From NCBI GenBank assembly GCA_035610835.1, contig CM069452.1, forward strand, positions 8,079,109-8,143,108: a DNA stretch of 64,000 nucleotides, given 5' to 3'. The notes beneath the pieces are model-generated. The model saw only the letters and a list, made by a program, of their open reading frames with translations, did no database searches and was not told the origin of the DNA. This document shows positions 10,991 through 22,238 of the stretch, piece by piece. Origin of the DNA: Ophiura sarsii (Eukaryota > Echinodermata > Ophiuroidea > Amphilepidida > Ophiuridae). Within the stretch, counting starts at the first letter, position 1, and each line of letters begins with the position of its first letter. Both the position numbers and the translations under genes were made by a program.

Positions 10991-11189
10991 CCTACTAACA
11001 CACACGACACGAGGTTGACATCCTCACAAAAAAATAAATATGTAAGCTCGATATCACGGGTCTGATTGGTTAGCGGCATTGTACAAGTTTTCCAGCATGC
11101 ATAGTAACCTGACAGAAGGGCGACCGCGGATCTGAGCTTGCAGGGAAAATATGCGTCATGTCCGGAAGTGATCAGAAGTTGCCTGACCT

Positions 11190-11570
11190 TGTGGCGTGTC
11201 ACAAATACCTACGGGGAGGACACAAGCATCACAAATATCTTGGACACACTAAAATGGGTTCCACTCAAGGACAGACGCAAAATCCACAGACTTGCCTGCA
11301 TTCACAAAATGATCAACTGCCAGATAGACATTAACTACAAGGACTACGTGTAGCATACACTACACCGAAGACAACTAGAAGCAGGCTAGGCGTGGTCATG
11401 CACAGCAAATTCCAGCAGAAACACCCAAGAACTGACACCTATGCCAACTCTTTCTTCATGAGGACTGTCATTGATTGGAACAAACTCTCTCCCAAAATCG
11501 TCCAAAACACTGATCAATCTAAATTCATAACTGCCCTTTCCCGCCCCCTCTGTTTCTCCAACTAACCCCC
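11190..11570 (+). pseudogene. Non-LTR retrotransposon RT C-terminal fragment
   Basis: Plus-strand translation across two frames gives KW-x-PLKDRR, HRLACIHKMIN, and then SFFMRTVIDWNKLSP, the C-terminal thumb region of jockey/CR1-like LINE reverse transcriptases. A stop at about 11351 and frame breaks show it is dead. Confidence 0.75.
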
Positions 11571-12115
11571 TCTGTCGCACCTCCAGTCAAAACTCTGTTT
11601 GAGCATTAGGAGGTTTACCAATAGAGACTATAGAGGGCGTCCTTTGTTTGAAAATTTGCTAGCAAAAATATGTGGAAAACTCCATGTTTACCTCTTTTAA
11701 ATCCAGCGGAGTAGTACATATAGGGCTGGGATGTATTCACTGGTGTCTAAATAACCACACGCAAGCAACTGGACATCATGAAAGTAAATTTGTTTATCCT
11801 AAAATGGTTTATAATTTGCATGACTTGACCAGTTTTTAGCAATATGAGGCCAACTATTATTTTGGTTATAACTTTGTGATTATTCAGCCTGCAGACATGG
11901 TTGAACCATCTATTTTTATAGAAAAAACTTTGTTTCCATGTATTCCATTTTCATAGAGATAATTTAATTTTCAAAATGTTATGATCATGCCTATCTCAGC
12001 CTCACAGTAATAGGCATGTGTGAAGCTGACATGATTGATTGATCAAATTAATTTATGGATATCAAAGTAATGACATGATTTACATTAGCTACAAAAACAA
12101 GCATAGACATCCTAA

Positions 12116-12714
12116 GGCCCCTTGCAATTAAATGTGAGTTTACTGTGGCGTTTTTGAAAAGCAGGACGAGGTGACTATTTAATATTAATATTGTAATATT
12201 TTGGGGTAAAGTCATCTGATTTAATATTGTCGGCGTTGTTAACTATTATCCAAGGTACGAACACAATTCAAATGCTTTTAATTATGTCCTACCACCACCT
12301 ACTGCCTTGGCTTTGCATTTTGTTCTTTTATAAAGGAGTCTACTCATATTTGAATATTCCCTTTTTGAATATTAACTCGGAGAATTTTAAATTCGGCGGT
12401 TTTGATGTGACGTCATGCGCTCAAGCGATTGCGCAGTAATCAATTGCCGTGCCTACGAATATGCTTCAAATGCACACATTTCAATACAAAGCGACAGTTG
12501 CAAGTTTCTTTACTTCCCAGAAATGTTTTCCCAACCCGGAAGTATTGCAATGCGGCTCATCGGCTAATTTTATCGTCAGAAAAGTGTTAAAAAGCTAATG
12601 AAAAAGCTGTAAACAATGAAATAATTAAATATTTTAAAAATATTACATATATCACGCGGGTGACTTTTGGACGCGCGCGGGCAACAGTAAACTCACATTT
12701 AATTGCAAGGGGCC
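12116..12714. mobile_element. PIF/Harbinger-like non-autonomous transposon
   Basis: 599 bp with perfect 31-bp terminal inverted repeats starting GGCCCCTTGCAATTAAATGT and flanked by the 3-bp duplication TAA (12113-12115 and 12715-12717). No transposase. Perfect repeats suggest recent movement. Confidence 0.85.
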
Positions 12715-12949
12715 TAACGTCATATTCGTTTTAAAACAAAAAATAAATTTACTAGTAGTTAAGTTTAAGTTATCCTTAGTTTATAGATCAAAACTTATGG
12801 ATTCTTTTGATACCATCGATGTTATTCTACGCTCACGATTTCCAGAGATTTTAGAGGTTTTTAACGACCCTAATTGCTCCATGATTTACCTTTCTTCAAT
12901 GCCGTCGATTATGCTTGTTCCCTGCATCAATGGGCTCCACACAACTCAT

Positions 12950-13665
12950 CCGAAGGGGATCCAGGGTACCGGGAACCAGCCAAAAAAATAGGGTCGATGC
13001 GGAGTTACGCAGAGTTCATATCAAATGGTTGCACAGCTCATTAATTCCCTGTCCAGTATTTTACGTAAATGAACTGCTTACCCAGGACTCTAATCATGTA
13101 CATAATTTGTCGTATTGGGTGGTTTTAAATGTAAAATATGTTATACTCAAAACAAAAAATTGTCGATCACAGCGTCATGATCCGATCATTACAAAGGTTA
13201 GGGCCGCGATTAGTCCGGTTACTCGTGTTTAAGGCTATTAATGGACTTGCACCGCAATACATAGTTGACATGCTGACTATCCACACTCCCGCGAGGAACT
13301 TAAGATCACCAACAGCATGTGGCAAGTTATTAAAGCCTCCTTCTGTCAAACCTATACATACTGCAACATACAGCGATAGTTCATTTTCCTCCGCGGCACC
13401 AAAGTTGTGGAATCAACTACTATCGACCATCTTTCGGATGCTTCATCGGATGCTTCAACACTGCACTGAAGACTCATCTTTCAATCTTTCAGAACATTCT
13501 TACATGTAACTCATCATTGTTTTGTTTTTGTTTTTTCTTGTCTTAGTTTTATTAGGTTCTTCAATTCATGTGTATATTGTTCTTTTTATGTTTGTTAAAG
13601 CACTTTGAGGTGTTTCGTAAAGTGCTATATATAAATGCGGTTTTATTATTATTAGTATTTGTTTA
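12950..13665 (+). pseudogene. CR1/L2-like LINE, 5'-truncated
   Basis: Codes for an RT C-terminal remnant (LLVFKAINGLAPQYIVD, SFSSAAPKLWNQL) and then a 3' UTR ending GTAAAGTGCTATATATAAATG and an ATTATTATT tail, the typical 3' end of CR1/L2 elements. A tandem 12-bp ATGCTTCATCGG duplication and frame breaks interrupt it. Confidence 0.8.
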
Positions 13666-14560
13666 CAAGTACATCACATCTTCCGGTTCTTCTGCGCCCT
13701 TGCCATCGCGAATGAAGCAGTTAACGCACGATATGCACAGAACGCTGGGGAATAGTATACGCTGTGATCGACAAATGTTTGTTTTGATTATAGAACATTG
13801 TATAGTTTGTAACGCCCATTTAAAATTGAGATTAGAAATCTTCGGAAAAACAGGTCACTATGCGTTCTTCTGAATCTCACTAACTGTGACGTTGTGAAGG
13901 AAGGATACCGTTGATGCTGTGAAAGAAATAATTGATTGCCGACAATTTGGAACCCGGTAGTTTATTTTAACGGAATAAATTGTATCAAAAACTGGAAACC
14001 ATACATGTAGCTTGTGACGTCAGAGCACCAGGCTGCTGTCAGTGGGTTTCGTTCTCGCGCAACAGTTGATCGCATTCATCATAGCATTGGTTGTCCGCCT
14101 AGTGATTTACTATGTTTACATACATACACGCATACACCCATGAGAAGTAAAACGTGGAACGAGACTAATCGAAACTATTCAGAACCGATCGTAAATGACC
14201 GTGAATTGACCTCATATCATAAACCTCCTTCGGCTGGCGAGATACATACATTCCACATTTTCGCTGTGATTAGGGCCGATTTGTTATCATTAATATTTCA
14301 TTTTGAGTAGCATTTATGGAGCTGAAAATGTATCTAGGATGCAATAACAGTATAGCACATGCATGACCCAAGTGGATAAAAATGTTCTAGAAATAGGCAA
14401 ACCCAGGCAAACTAGAAACGAAAATCGACGACTTGAATCTTGAATGTTGGAATCCTAGTAAGCACTGCTTGTCCAAGGATAGTTGTAAACATCATTCATG
14501 TCAAGCCGATGTGCAGGGTGCAATAAACAAAGATGTAGATGTGCAAGTAAAAAGTAGCAA
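13666..14560. other. No recognisable feature
   Basis: Non-repetitive at the scale I can see, without convincing frames or terminal repeats. Confidence 0.5.
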
Positions 14561-14566
14561 GACCAG

Positions 14567-15335
14567 CTACAGGTGTTGATGGGTTGCAGTGGGCTGTAGA
14601 ACTCTCACTGCTGGTAGAGCTGCAGTCTGGAAGCTGGCAACGGTTGTTGCTGTTACGGCTTGGACTGGCAGACGGTTCCAGATTGGAATTGTTCTAACGA
14701 AAAATGAAAATTTAAAAGTGTTCCGGGACGCTTGGATGGGATTGTACCTAAGTTGATGGCCAGTTCTGCTGTTTGTTTGATGCTGATTTACACATGATGG
14801 GAATTCCATGTTTACAAGGTTGTTTTTGATTTTGTAGAACATTGTGCATTGGGTCATAAGTCTCCTGGTGTGTAGCTCGTCAAGTTGAAGTTGTTCACGT
14901 AATGGCGTTATGCTTGTGCGTCTTCCATATTCTCCACAGATGAATCTCACAGCTTGGCGCTGGATGGCCTCAAGGGACTTGATGTTGCTTTGTGTGTGTG
15001 GATTCCATGCTGCTGCTGCATATTCCAGTTGTGGGCGTACAAGTGCTTGGTATGCTTTTAGTTTCACTCCTTTGGCACAAGGACCCAAGTTTCTTCTGAT
15101 AATGCCCAGGGTGCTGGATGCTTTAGCTCTTACTTTGGAGATATGATCAGTCCACTTGAGGTTGTGTGATATGGTGACGCCTAAGTATTTATGATGGTTG
15201 GTCTTCTCTATCGTTTGGTCAGCAACTGTATATGTATGGGTCCGAGGTTTTGTTTTACAGGTGATGGTCAGGAGCTGGCATTTGGAGGCGTTGAAGCTCA
15301 TCTGCCATTTGACGTGCCAACATGGAACATTAAAC
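14567..15335 (-). pseudogene. Jockey/CR1-superfamily LINE RT, 5'-truncated
   Basis: 256-codon open frame: KWQMSFNASKC, KYLGVTIS-x-x-LKWTDHI, AYQALVRPQLEYAAAAWNPH, LEAIQRQAVRFICGEY and RTIPIWNRLP are hallmarks of the C-terminal half of jockey/CR1 reverse transcriptases. The element stops abruptly near 15335, as expected for incomplete target-primed reverse transcription. The frame is intact, so this copy is fairly young. Confidence 0.9.
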
Positions 15336-15841
15336 AATATGCTTTCATTTCATAACTCTCATACTGACTCGTATGATAGCTATGATACAGAGCTAGATTC
15401 ACACGTACCTGCAGCTGCATCCATGGTTGAGTGAGTTGCGTGGAACTCAAGTCAATGAACCAGCAATCAGCCCAGGCAATCAGCACACCAATTTCCATTG
15501 CGTGCCTTCCGAATTCTACATCCTGTCTGTCATCATTACATATTTTGTGCATGCCTCCATCTTGTCTTAAATAGTTTGCGAATGAGTACACAATATATTA
15601 TCTTATCTTACCAGTATCTCAGGTTGATGTAGCATCTGCCTGAGGACGAAATTATATTCCACAATCCTGCAAAAACTATATCCGCGAAGCGCGATGTTAC
15701 AGCTTTTTTTTTAAAATCCAGATCCCGATGTTATTGTTCAGTGGAAGTTCCTGTTATTTGACGGAGCACTAAAAAATGGAGTGGACAGGGGGCGAGGGAC
15801 ACGGCTGGTAGATACAGGGTAGATATTATATTTGGCAAATA

Positions 15842-16105
15842 GGCTATTCCAGATAATAATGAACCCCCCCCCTAAAGTGGACAATATTGTTTTAAAAAAT
15901 AGTCCGGAATTCCATGACTCCCTCTATGAAAAGTATATGGAATTCCAGATCAAACTTAAAAAAGTATGGAATTCCAGATCAAACTTCAAAAAGAGTATGG
16001 AATTCCAGATCAAACTTCAAAAAAAGTATGGAATTGGTGGGAAAAAAGTCTAGAATGGCGATGTCCTCTATAGGGGGGTGGGGGGTCATTTTTATCTGGA
16101 ATAGC
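15842..16105. mobile_element. MITE with internal minisatellite
   Basis: 264 bp between inverted repeats GGCTATTCCAGATAATAATG and its near-complement, each next to C/G runs. Inside, about four copies of a 30-bp unit (TATGGAATTCCAGATCAAAC). Confidence 0.7.
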
Positions 16106-16528
16106 CCAATGAGACATGTTGGATACCCCGAAAGAGAAAAATAATGTTAGATGATTTATGTTGTAGGACATCCTTGAAGCATGTATCAAATATGAGAGGA
16201 AGATTGACAACTGTTCTAACCTATTAAGCCCCCAGGGGATGTACTCACATATATTGGCCATACAGGTATGTGCGGGGACCAAGACCCCCTTTTCACGGCC
16301 TGTCAGCGGCTCATAAGCATCTCATTTCACTGATAAGTCGAGTCCACAAGCTATACAATCCAAACTCTCCCGTTCGATGCCATCAGTTCTATAAGACCAA
16401 TTCAGTTCGATAAGCCCCTGTTTTTAGACTGCTCAGTCACACACCCCTATCTTCTTCAAATTCGAGTATCTGAGGTAAGAACTGTATTTTCCTTGAGCGT
16501 TGCATTCCACGTATGGGCATGTCCTTAC

Positions 16529-16660
16529 CAGTGGCGCACCCAGGAGGGCCTGGTGGCCCCCCTGAAATAACCACGTCGGTACACACGAGCTCCCTTCGGT
16601 ACATTTCTGATTTTAACCATGCATTTTTTCCCTTTGGACAGTTTTGAGGATACGCCACTG
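16529..16660. mobile_element. hAT-like MITE
   Basis: 132 bp bounded by CAGTGGCGCA and TACGCCACTG. The CAGTGGCGTA-type end recurs at 22973 and 23279-23288. No clear target duplication. Confidence 0.55.
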
Positions 16661-16731
16661 TTCAAATAATGATGCATCGTAAATGTATGCATGTTTTATT
16701 ACAAATAAAAAATAGAACCTACTAAAATTAA

Positions 16732-17072
16732 AGGTAGATGACCCGATCACATTTTCGTAACACAGAATTATTTCAAACATACGGAGATTTTCATATTATA
16801 TGAAAGCTCGTATTTTTCTCATCATACTGAAATTTGACGGCCTAAATCGGTATAATTACGGAGAAATCGATGAAATAACGTCGAATTACCGCGAATGGTG
16901 GTAACCACCGATATAGTTTGTGTACTACTCAATGGGTAGAGTTCACAGCATCTCGCGCGTCTAAAATAAGAACCATTAGAGCTATGCAACTCAAACTTTG
17001 GAACACAACTTTTTTAAGGATGACCTTTCATGTATAATAGAAAACTTCAAGTTGAAAATCGGAACAGTCATG
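16732..17072. mobile_element. TTAA-type (piggyBac-like) MITE, copy 1
   Basis: Starts AGGTAGATG after TTAA (16728-16731). Inverted relative to 35070-35414 and similar along its length. The right terminal repeat has decayed but TTAA follows at 17073-17076. Confidence 0.75.
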
Positions 17073-17076
17073 TTAA

Positions 17077-18727
17077 TATTATATATTATGTATTTTGAGC
17101 CATTTTATTCCAAATCTATGAATCAACAATCTGAAATGTAAACTATACTAATGTACACTTTTCTTTGAAAAAAATTCCCTCACAACTTGACATCTCATTC
17201 ATTGATTGGACAATTTTAAAGTTAAAATTTTAAATGATTCACTGGATTCACTAATTTTTTAAAACCCTAAAATTAAAATCAAATAAATCTGATATTTTTA
17301 TTTTTAAAATAATCAAATTGCCAACCCTGTTATCGTTCGTTCTACTCTTTCTTTGAACAAGGTGTCAAATTATGTGTTAGAAATTTGTCCACTTACTTCA
17401 CGGGTTTCCGACTTTTGATAGGATCTACAGATTTGGGATAAAATGGCACAATAGCACCTGGTCAGAAACATTTGTGTTAATTGTAGTATAGGTGACCCCC
17501 CTCCCCAGAATGACGTCACATGCCATTGACAACCAACAACACCAATTAAGATTGCACCATCACCAAAATGGCTAAAATATAGCCTGTTTGTACCTACTTG
17601 AAATGGTACCATCGAATATTTGCTCAAATGAATTCCTCTGCATTCTCATGTTGTCATTTTTACACATAATGCAAGTTTTCACGTTTTTTACAGTTGAAAG
17701 TCCGAAAATCAGGTGAAACATTTAGCAAATTTTAGGACGTTGTTGATGTAAACAACAGTCGCTTACACGGCCTCACACAGTCACTACTAAAAACAATCTT
17801 GTGTATGGTTTGAGTAGAGCACACAAACTGATTTGGTAAAACGTGTTGCTTTGTTGTCAACGGCAAGGAAAGGAGGATATCTCAATAACAAACACATCAA
17901 GCAACACAAATATTATGTGCTTTCAGCTAGCTTATTTTTATTATCATAAGACATAACTTAACATTTATTCTTTAACAATATATCCTTATCTATATTCTTT
18001 CTCAGTCATGTTAATATAATTTGTGTGACATAACGATACAACACAATACATACCAATAAATACATAAACGAGCACAATCTGTGTAGCAACAACATTTAGC
18101 TAGGGACACAATGTCATGTTAAATTTTTTTAATTTTAAATAATTTAGTTCAGAATTCAAGATGAACATTAAAAATTGCCATTATTGTTGTTTTTACTTAA
18201 AAACAAGACCCAGCAAAACTTGATTAAAACAGTGTTTTAAATATGTTGGAATACCACCCTAAACCATGTAAAATGCTGGTTGCGGCTCTACCAGCATTTT
18301 TGATTTGACCTTTTGTTGTACAAAGAGGGCTGTTTTTTCATTATCCTTATAGGTGTAAGTTTATACATGTAATACAATTGTAAAAATATACAAATCCCAG
18401 TTTTTATCATAATTTTTGTAATTGAGGGCGTTGCTTCCACCACATCTCTCAATGCCCCTTTAAACTAATTTCACTAGGACCACTATTTGCTAAATTCAAA
18501 TGCTGCTAATCAAGATTTTATACATAAGGTTAACATAGCAAGATAATTCAAATTAGTGAAATTTTCATGCCACTAAAAGGTGGCGTTTTACAAATTCGAT
18601 AAATTTTCATGCCACGAAATGCGTGTTATGATTGTGAAGACAGCTCAACGTCCAATTCCAGAGTTTCACCCAATGTACCGTACAAAACAAAACAATGTGT
18701 TTTCTTCGCTCTTTGCACGGTCTGCTG
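17077..18727. other. Mostly featureless, one perfect small hairpin
   Basis: Only 18270-18300 stands out: an 11-bp perfect stem (AAAATGCTGGT and its complement) with a 9-nt loop. No gene evidence. Confidence 0.45.
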
Positions 18728-18903
18728 TTTGCGAGGAGAGCCTAAAACTGGTACCGTATTGAATGGAACTATTCAATAACAATATGTAACTAGTTCGACT
18801 CTCTCTGCACAAAATGACTGGTCATGCATGCAGTGAACCATTGTGAAATATTGAAATACTTTCATTATTCAATCTGATTCCAGATCGAGGCTCTCCTCAC
18901 AAA
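18728..18903. mobile_element. Short inverted-repeat element
   Basis: 176 bp bounded by TTTGCGAGGAGAGCCT and its near-complement AGGCTCTCCTCACAAA. No clear target duplication. Confidence 0.55.
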
Positions 18904-19895
18904 TGACGGATCCACATGAGAGGGAATAAGACAGCAAGGAAGTAGTCAAACACAAAATCTCCCATAGCATTATTCCATAATATAATGAGAGTCTACCCTC
19001 ATATAACACCTTATCGTAAACCAACGATATACAACTAATAAAACAACAGAATGTGTCTGTGAAACATGTCCATCCATGTGAGTAACGAACGCCACAAGGT
19101 ATAGTTGTGTTTAGGTCGCACACACATACGCGAATACCATACCTAAAAGAGACATATTATCGTACACACAATATAGAACATATGACCAAACCTCCACAGG
19201 GTATCATAGTGGAGGTATGTAAGGGGGTGTTAGGTGTGATCATGTGGCTCACAGACCATTCTACATTATTTGTCACTTATGGAGCATAGTGTCTCCACAA
19301 GGTATTATGTGTAGGAGCTGCAAAACCAGTACGTTTGGCTCATTTTAATGCGACTTATAGATAAGATTTTCAAGATTGGTGCAAAGTAATGCATATATGT
19401 CCATATATCCATAAGAAAATAGAAATAATTGCATTGGTCTATCTAGTCCAATGACATTGGTGCTTTTTGTTTTGTATGGTGATGCAAAATATAACTTTAG
19501 CGCCAAAAGTAACTTATTCCTATGTACTGACTAGCTTTGCAGCATGGCATTAGTGTGTAGACCCGATGGACCAGTCCCCTTTTGTTGGTCTACACACCAA
19601 GGTGGTAGACTTTTATGCTAAAGGTTCTAAGTTCGAATCACAGCTGATGCTAAATCATGGATGCCTCAGTGAGTGGTTGGATGGATGAATGGTACATGAC
19701 AGTATGGTGAAATTCTCAGAAATTAGGGGGTTAGAATAGAATCACTACTGCTACTATGGAAGAGGGTTATCAGATTAAATAGTGCAGAAGTGGAAATTTT
19801 CGCGTTTTTGAACTATTTTGCTTGTTTTTATTTTTGCGATTTTGAGCTTCCTTAAATAGACCTAGATACAAAAGGAATATTATTTAGGCACGTAA
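18904..19895. other. No confident feature
   Basis: A GTTCGAATC word near 19630 could be a decayed tRNA-type B box of a SINE, but no A box was found. Confidence 0.35.
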
Positions 19896-20773
19896 TATAA
19901 AGGGGTCAAAAAAAGTAAGTCCCCCCCTAAAATTAGATTACTTTTGTTTATGTAACTTCAAACACAATTAGGCGTTTCGAAAAGTTGAAACGATTATGAA
20001 AAGAGAAAACGCTTGGCTACCAATAGAATGTTTTACATTTTCGATATCATGTTTACTTTTCCCAAAACAGTCACATTTCCCCAAAATGATGTTTTCAGAA
20101 AAAGTGGCACTTGGTCGATACCAGTCAATTTAAAAACTCTCTCTCGTGATTTTTTTGTCCGAAAATTAGACCAAGTTTGTTTGCATAGCTCCGCACAGGA
20201 TTAGTCGTTTTGAAAAATGTAAAAACTTGTGAAAAGAAAAAGTGCTTGGCGTCTCACAGAAAGTTTCTCCTGTTCAATATCATGTTTACTTTTCCTAAAA
20301 TTGTCTCTTTTTCCCAAAACGATGTTCTCAGAAACAGTGGCAATTTTCAAAATCCTATACAAATTTGTTTGGGTAACACCCCCACACAATTAGACGTTTT
20401 GAGAAATTGAAACTTTTCTGAAAAGGGAAAATGCTTAGCTATCCGTACAAAGTTTCCCATTTTCAATATCATGTTTACTTTTCCCCAAAAAGTCAAATAT
20501 CCCCAAAATTATGTTTCCGTTAACATGAATTTTGCCAAAATCCAATACAAGTAAGTGCCACTTTTTCTGAAAACATCATTTTGAGGAAATGTGACTGTTT
20601 TGGGAAAAGTAAACATGATATCGAAAATGTAAAACTTTTTATTGGTAGCCAAGCGTTTTTTCTTTTCATAATCGTTTCATTTTTTCAAAACGTCTAATTG
20701 TGTGTGAAGTTATGTAAACAAAAGTAATCTAATTTTAGGGGGGGGGGGACTTACTTTTTTTGACCCCTTTATA
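19896..20773. mobile_element. Fold-back transposon with internal tandem units
   Basis: About 878 bp. Arms of roughly 215 bp, TATAAAGGGGTCAAAAAAAG at the left and its complement at the right, are inverted repeats. Between them are two further diverged direct copies of the inner arm segment (each with ATCATGTTTACTTTTCC). No coding capacity. Confidence 0.85.
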
Positions 20774-21314
20774 TATAATATATACATTTTCATTACTTTA
20801 AATTACATCATTCTATATTTTGCTACTATTGCAGGGAAAACACAAGGTCTATTTCAACAAGTCAGTAAAAACCACACTATAGACCTCATCTGGGCATTAT
20901 TATGATTTCTTTACCAAACTTCCTTTCTGATTTTATAATCAAAGTGACTAGCCTCAAGAGACTAACCAACATTAAACATTGATGTAACAGTGTTATTCGC
21001 CTACTCAATGATTACCAAACATGTTTTAGCACTATGCACTATAACTCATTAAAATCTTGGTTGGGAGAGAAAGGCAAATTTAAGTTTTTATTTCAACTTT
21101 TGTGTGTTTGCTTCTCACTGGGAATGTAATTTAGATTGACAAAAATATAGTGGTCAAAATCATGGAATTATTGTGCAATTAAAAAAAGAAATTAGAAACC
21201 TATATTGCAAACATTTAAAAATTAAAAACAAATTGAAGTGAAACTGAGAAAACTAATTTTTTAAGTTAAGTTAAGTTTTATGTTATATGTGGCATTATGC
21301 GTACTGTCGAGGCT

Positions 21315-21455
21315 AAAGGGTGCAGTTGTCGGTAAAATAAGTAGTAGTAGTATCCATCTTATTCTTAACCACAAATGTGTCATTTTGAAGCATTGAAAAA
21401 GTTCCTTTTGTTGCTATTAGATCAACTTTTTCTGCAAGAGACAACTGCACCCTTT
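21315..21455. mobile_element. Small MITE
   Basis: 141 bp with perfect 16-bp inverted repeats AAAGGGTGCAGTTGTC. A related GAGACAACTACATCC end occurs near 44010. Confidence 0.6.
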
Positions 21456-21513
21456 TGCTGCTGCTGGACAGATATAATTTTTTGAAATATATAAGATAAT
21501 ACTAATAGACAAC

Positions 21514-21519
21514 TTTATT
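21514..21519 (-). promoter_or_regulatory. Candidate TRIP4 polyadenylation signal
   Basis: AATAAA on the minus strand, about 660 bp after the TRIP4 stop. It is the nearest canonical hexamer I noticed, but cleavage was not tested and AT-rich DNA gives chance matches. Confidence 0.3.
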
Positions 21520-21749
21520 TGCGTTGATATATTATACAAAGGAGCTGCCTGCGACAGGATAACATACAATAAATAAGAATGGCGTACTCATGATTGCAAG
21601 TTATTGACATTAATCAGTTCTTAGCTCGTTCAATATCAATTCTGTTTAATTTTCAGGGATATTGATTCAATTTTTGTTCAACAAAATACATCATTTTAGC
21701 TAGCACCTCTTTATAGTGTAACATAAGGCAATTGATATTATGTCCGTAA

Positions 21750-21929
21750 GGCAGTGGCGGCATCTTAAATTAGATTGAGGGGGGGGGGTGACCTTTTTTT
21801 GTAAAAATTGCCTGAAATTAGCTTAATTTGTTGGGGGACAAAATGGGATGGGACTTGAGCTGACTGGGGGGGGGGGCAAGTGGGTAGGCAAAGGTTGTGA
21901 CTGGGGGCACCCCTAGTGCCACCACTGCC
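21750..21929. mobile_element. hAT-like MITE
   Basis: 180 bp with ends GGCAGTGGCGGCA and TGCCACCACTGCC and long G runs inside. It may lie in the TRIP4 3' UTR. Confidence 0.5.
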
Positions 21930-22176
21930 GTCAGGTATACATGCAAGGTTTTCAAAAGCAGTTATGACCCATCACATCAGAATAGACCCTGAACTGAAGA
22001 TTGATACTTAATATTACAAAGCTAATTTAAGATTTTTACAAATGACACCTTGCGTATGCATTTGTTATTTTCTACAAATAAGGTTTGCAGGTGACTAGTG
22101 GTCTGTTTTGATGTGATGGGTCACATTTAGTAAAATTACAAGTTGTGTCTCCTATTGATCACAGGTGCTTGCTTCG

Positions 22177-22238
22177 TCAGAGTCTTGGCCCCCTCAACCC
22201 TTTCTTCGCTGCTTTATGCACCTGGGCATCTAGTCTCC
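22177..22238 (-). CDS. TRIP4: TRIP4 terminal coding exon 11
   Basis: 62 nt including the TGA stop at 22177-22179. It encodes RLDAQVHKAAKKGLRGPRL, matching the short C-terminal tail of TRIP4 (KLD-x-x-x-HxxAKKGL). It lies 7.06 kb from exon 10 across the largest intron. Acceptor TCTATAG. Confidence 0.9.

Noticed and set aside
18270..18300. Hairpin as a bacterial-type terminator
   Set aside because: The DNA is eukaryotic, there is no adjacent gene, and a single small palindrome is expected by chance in this length.
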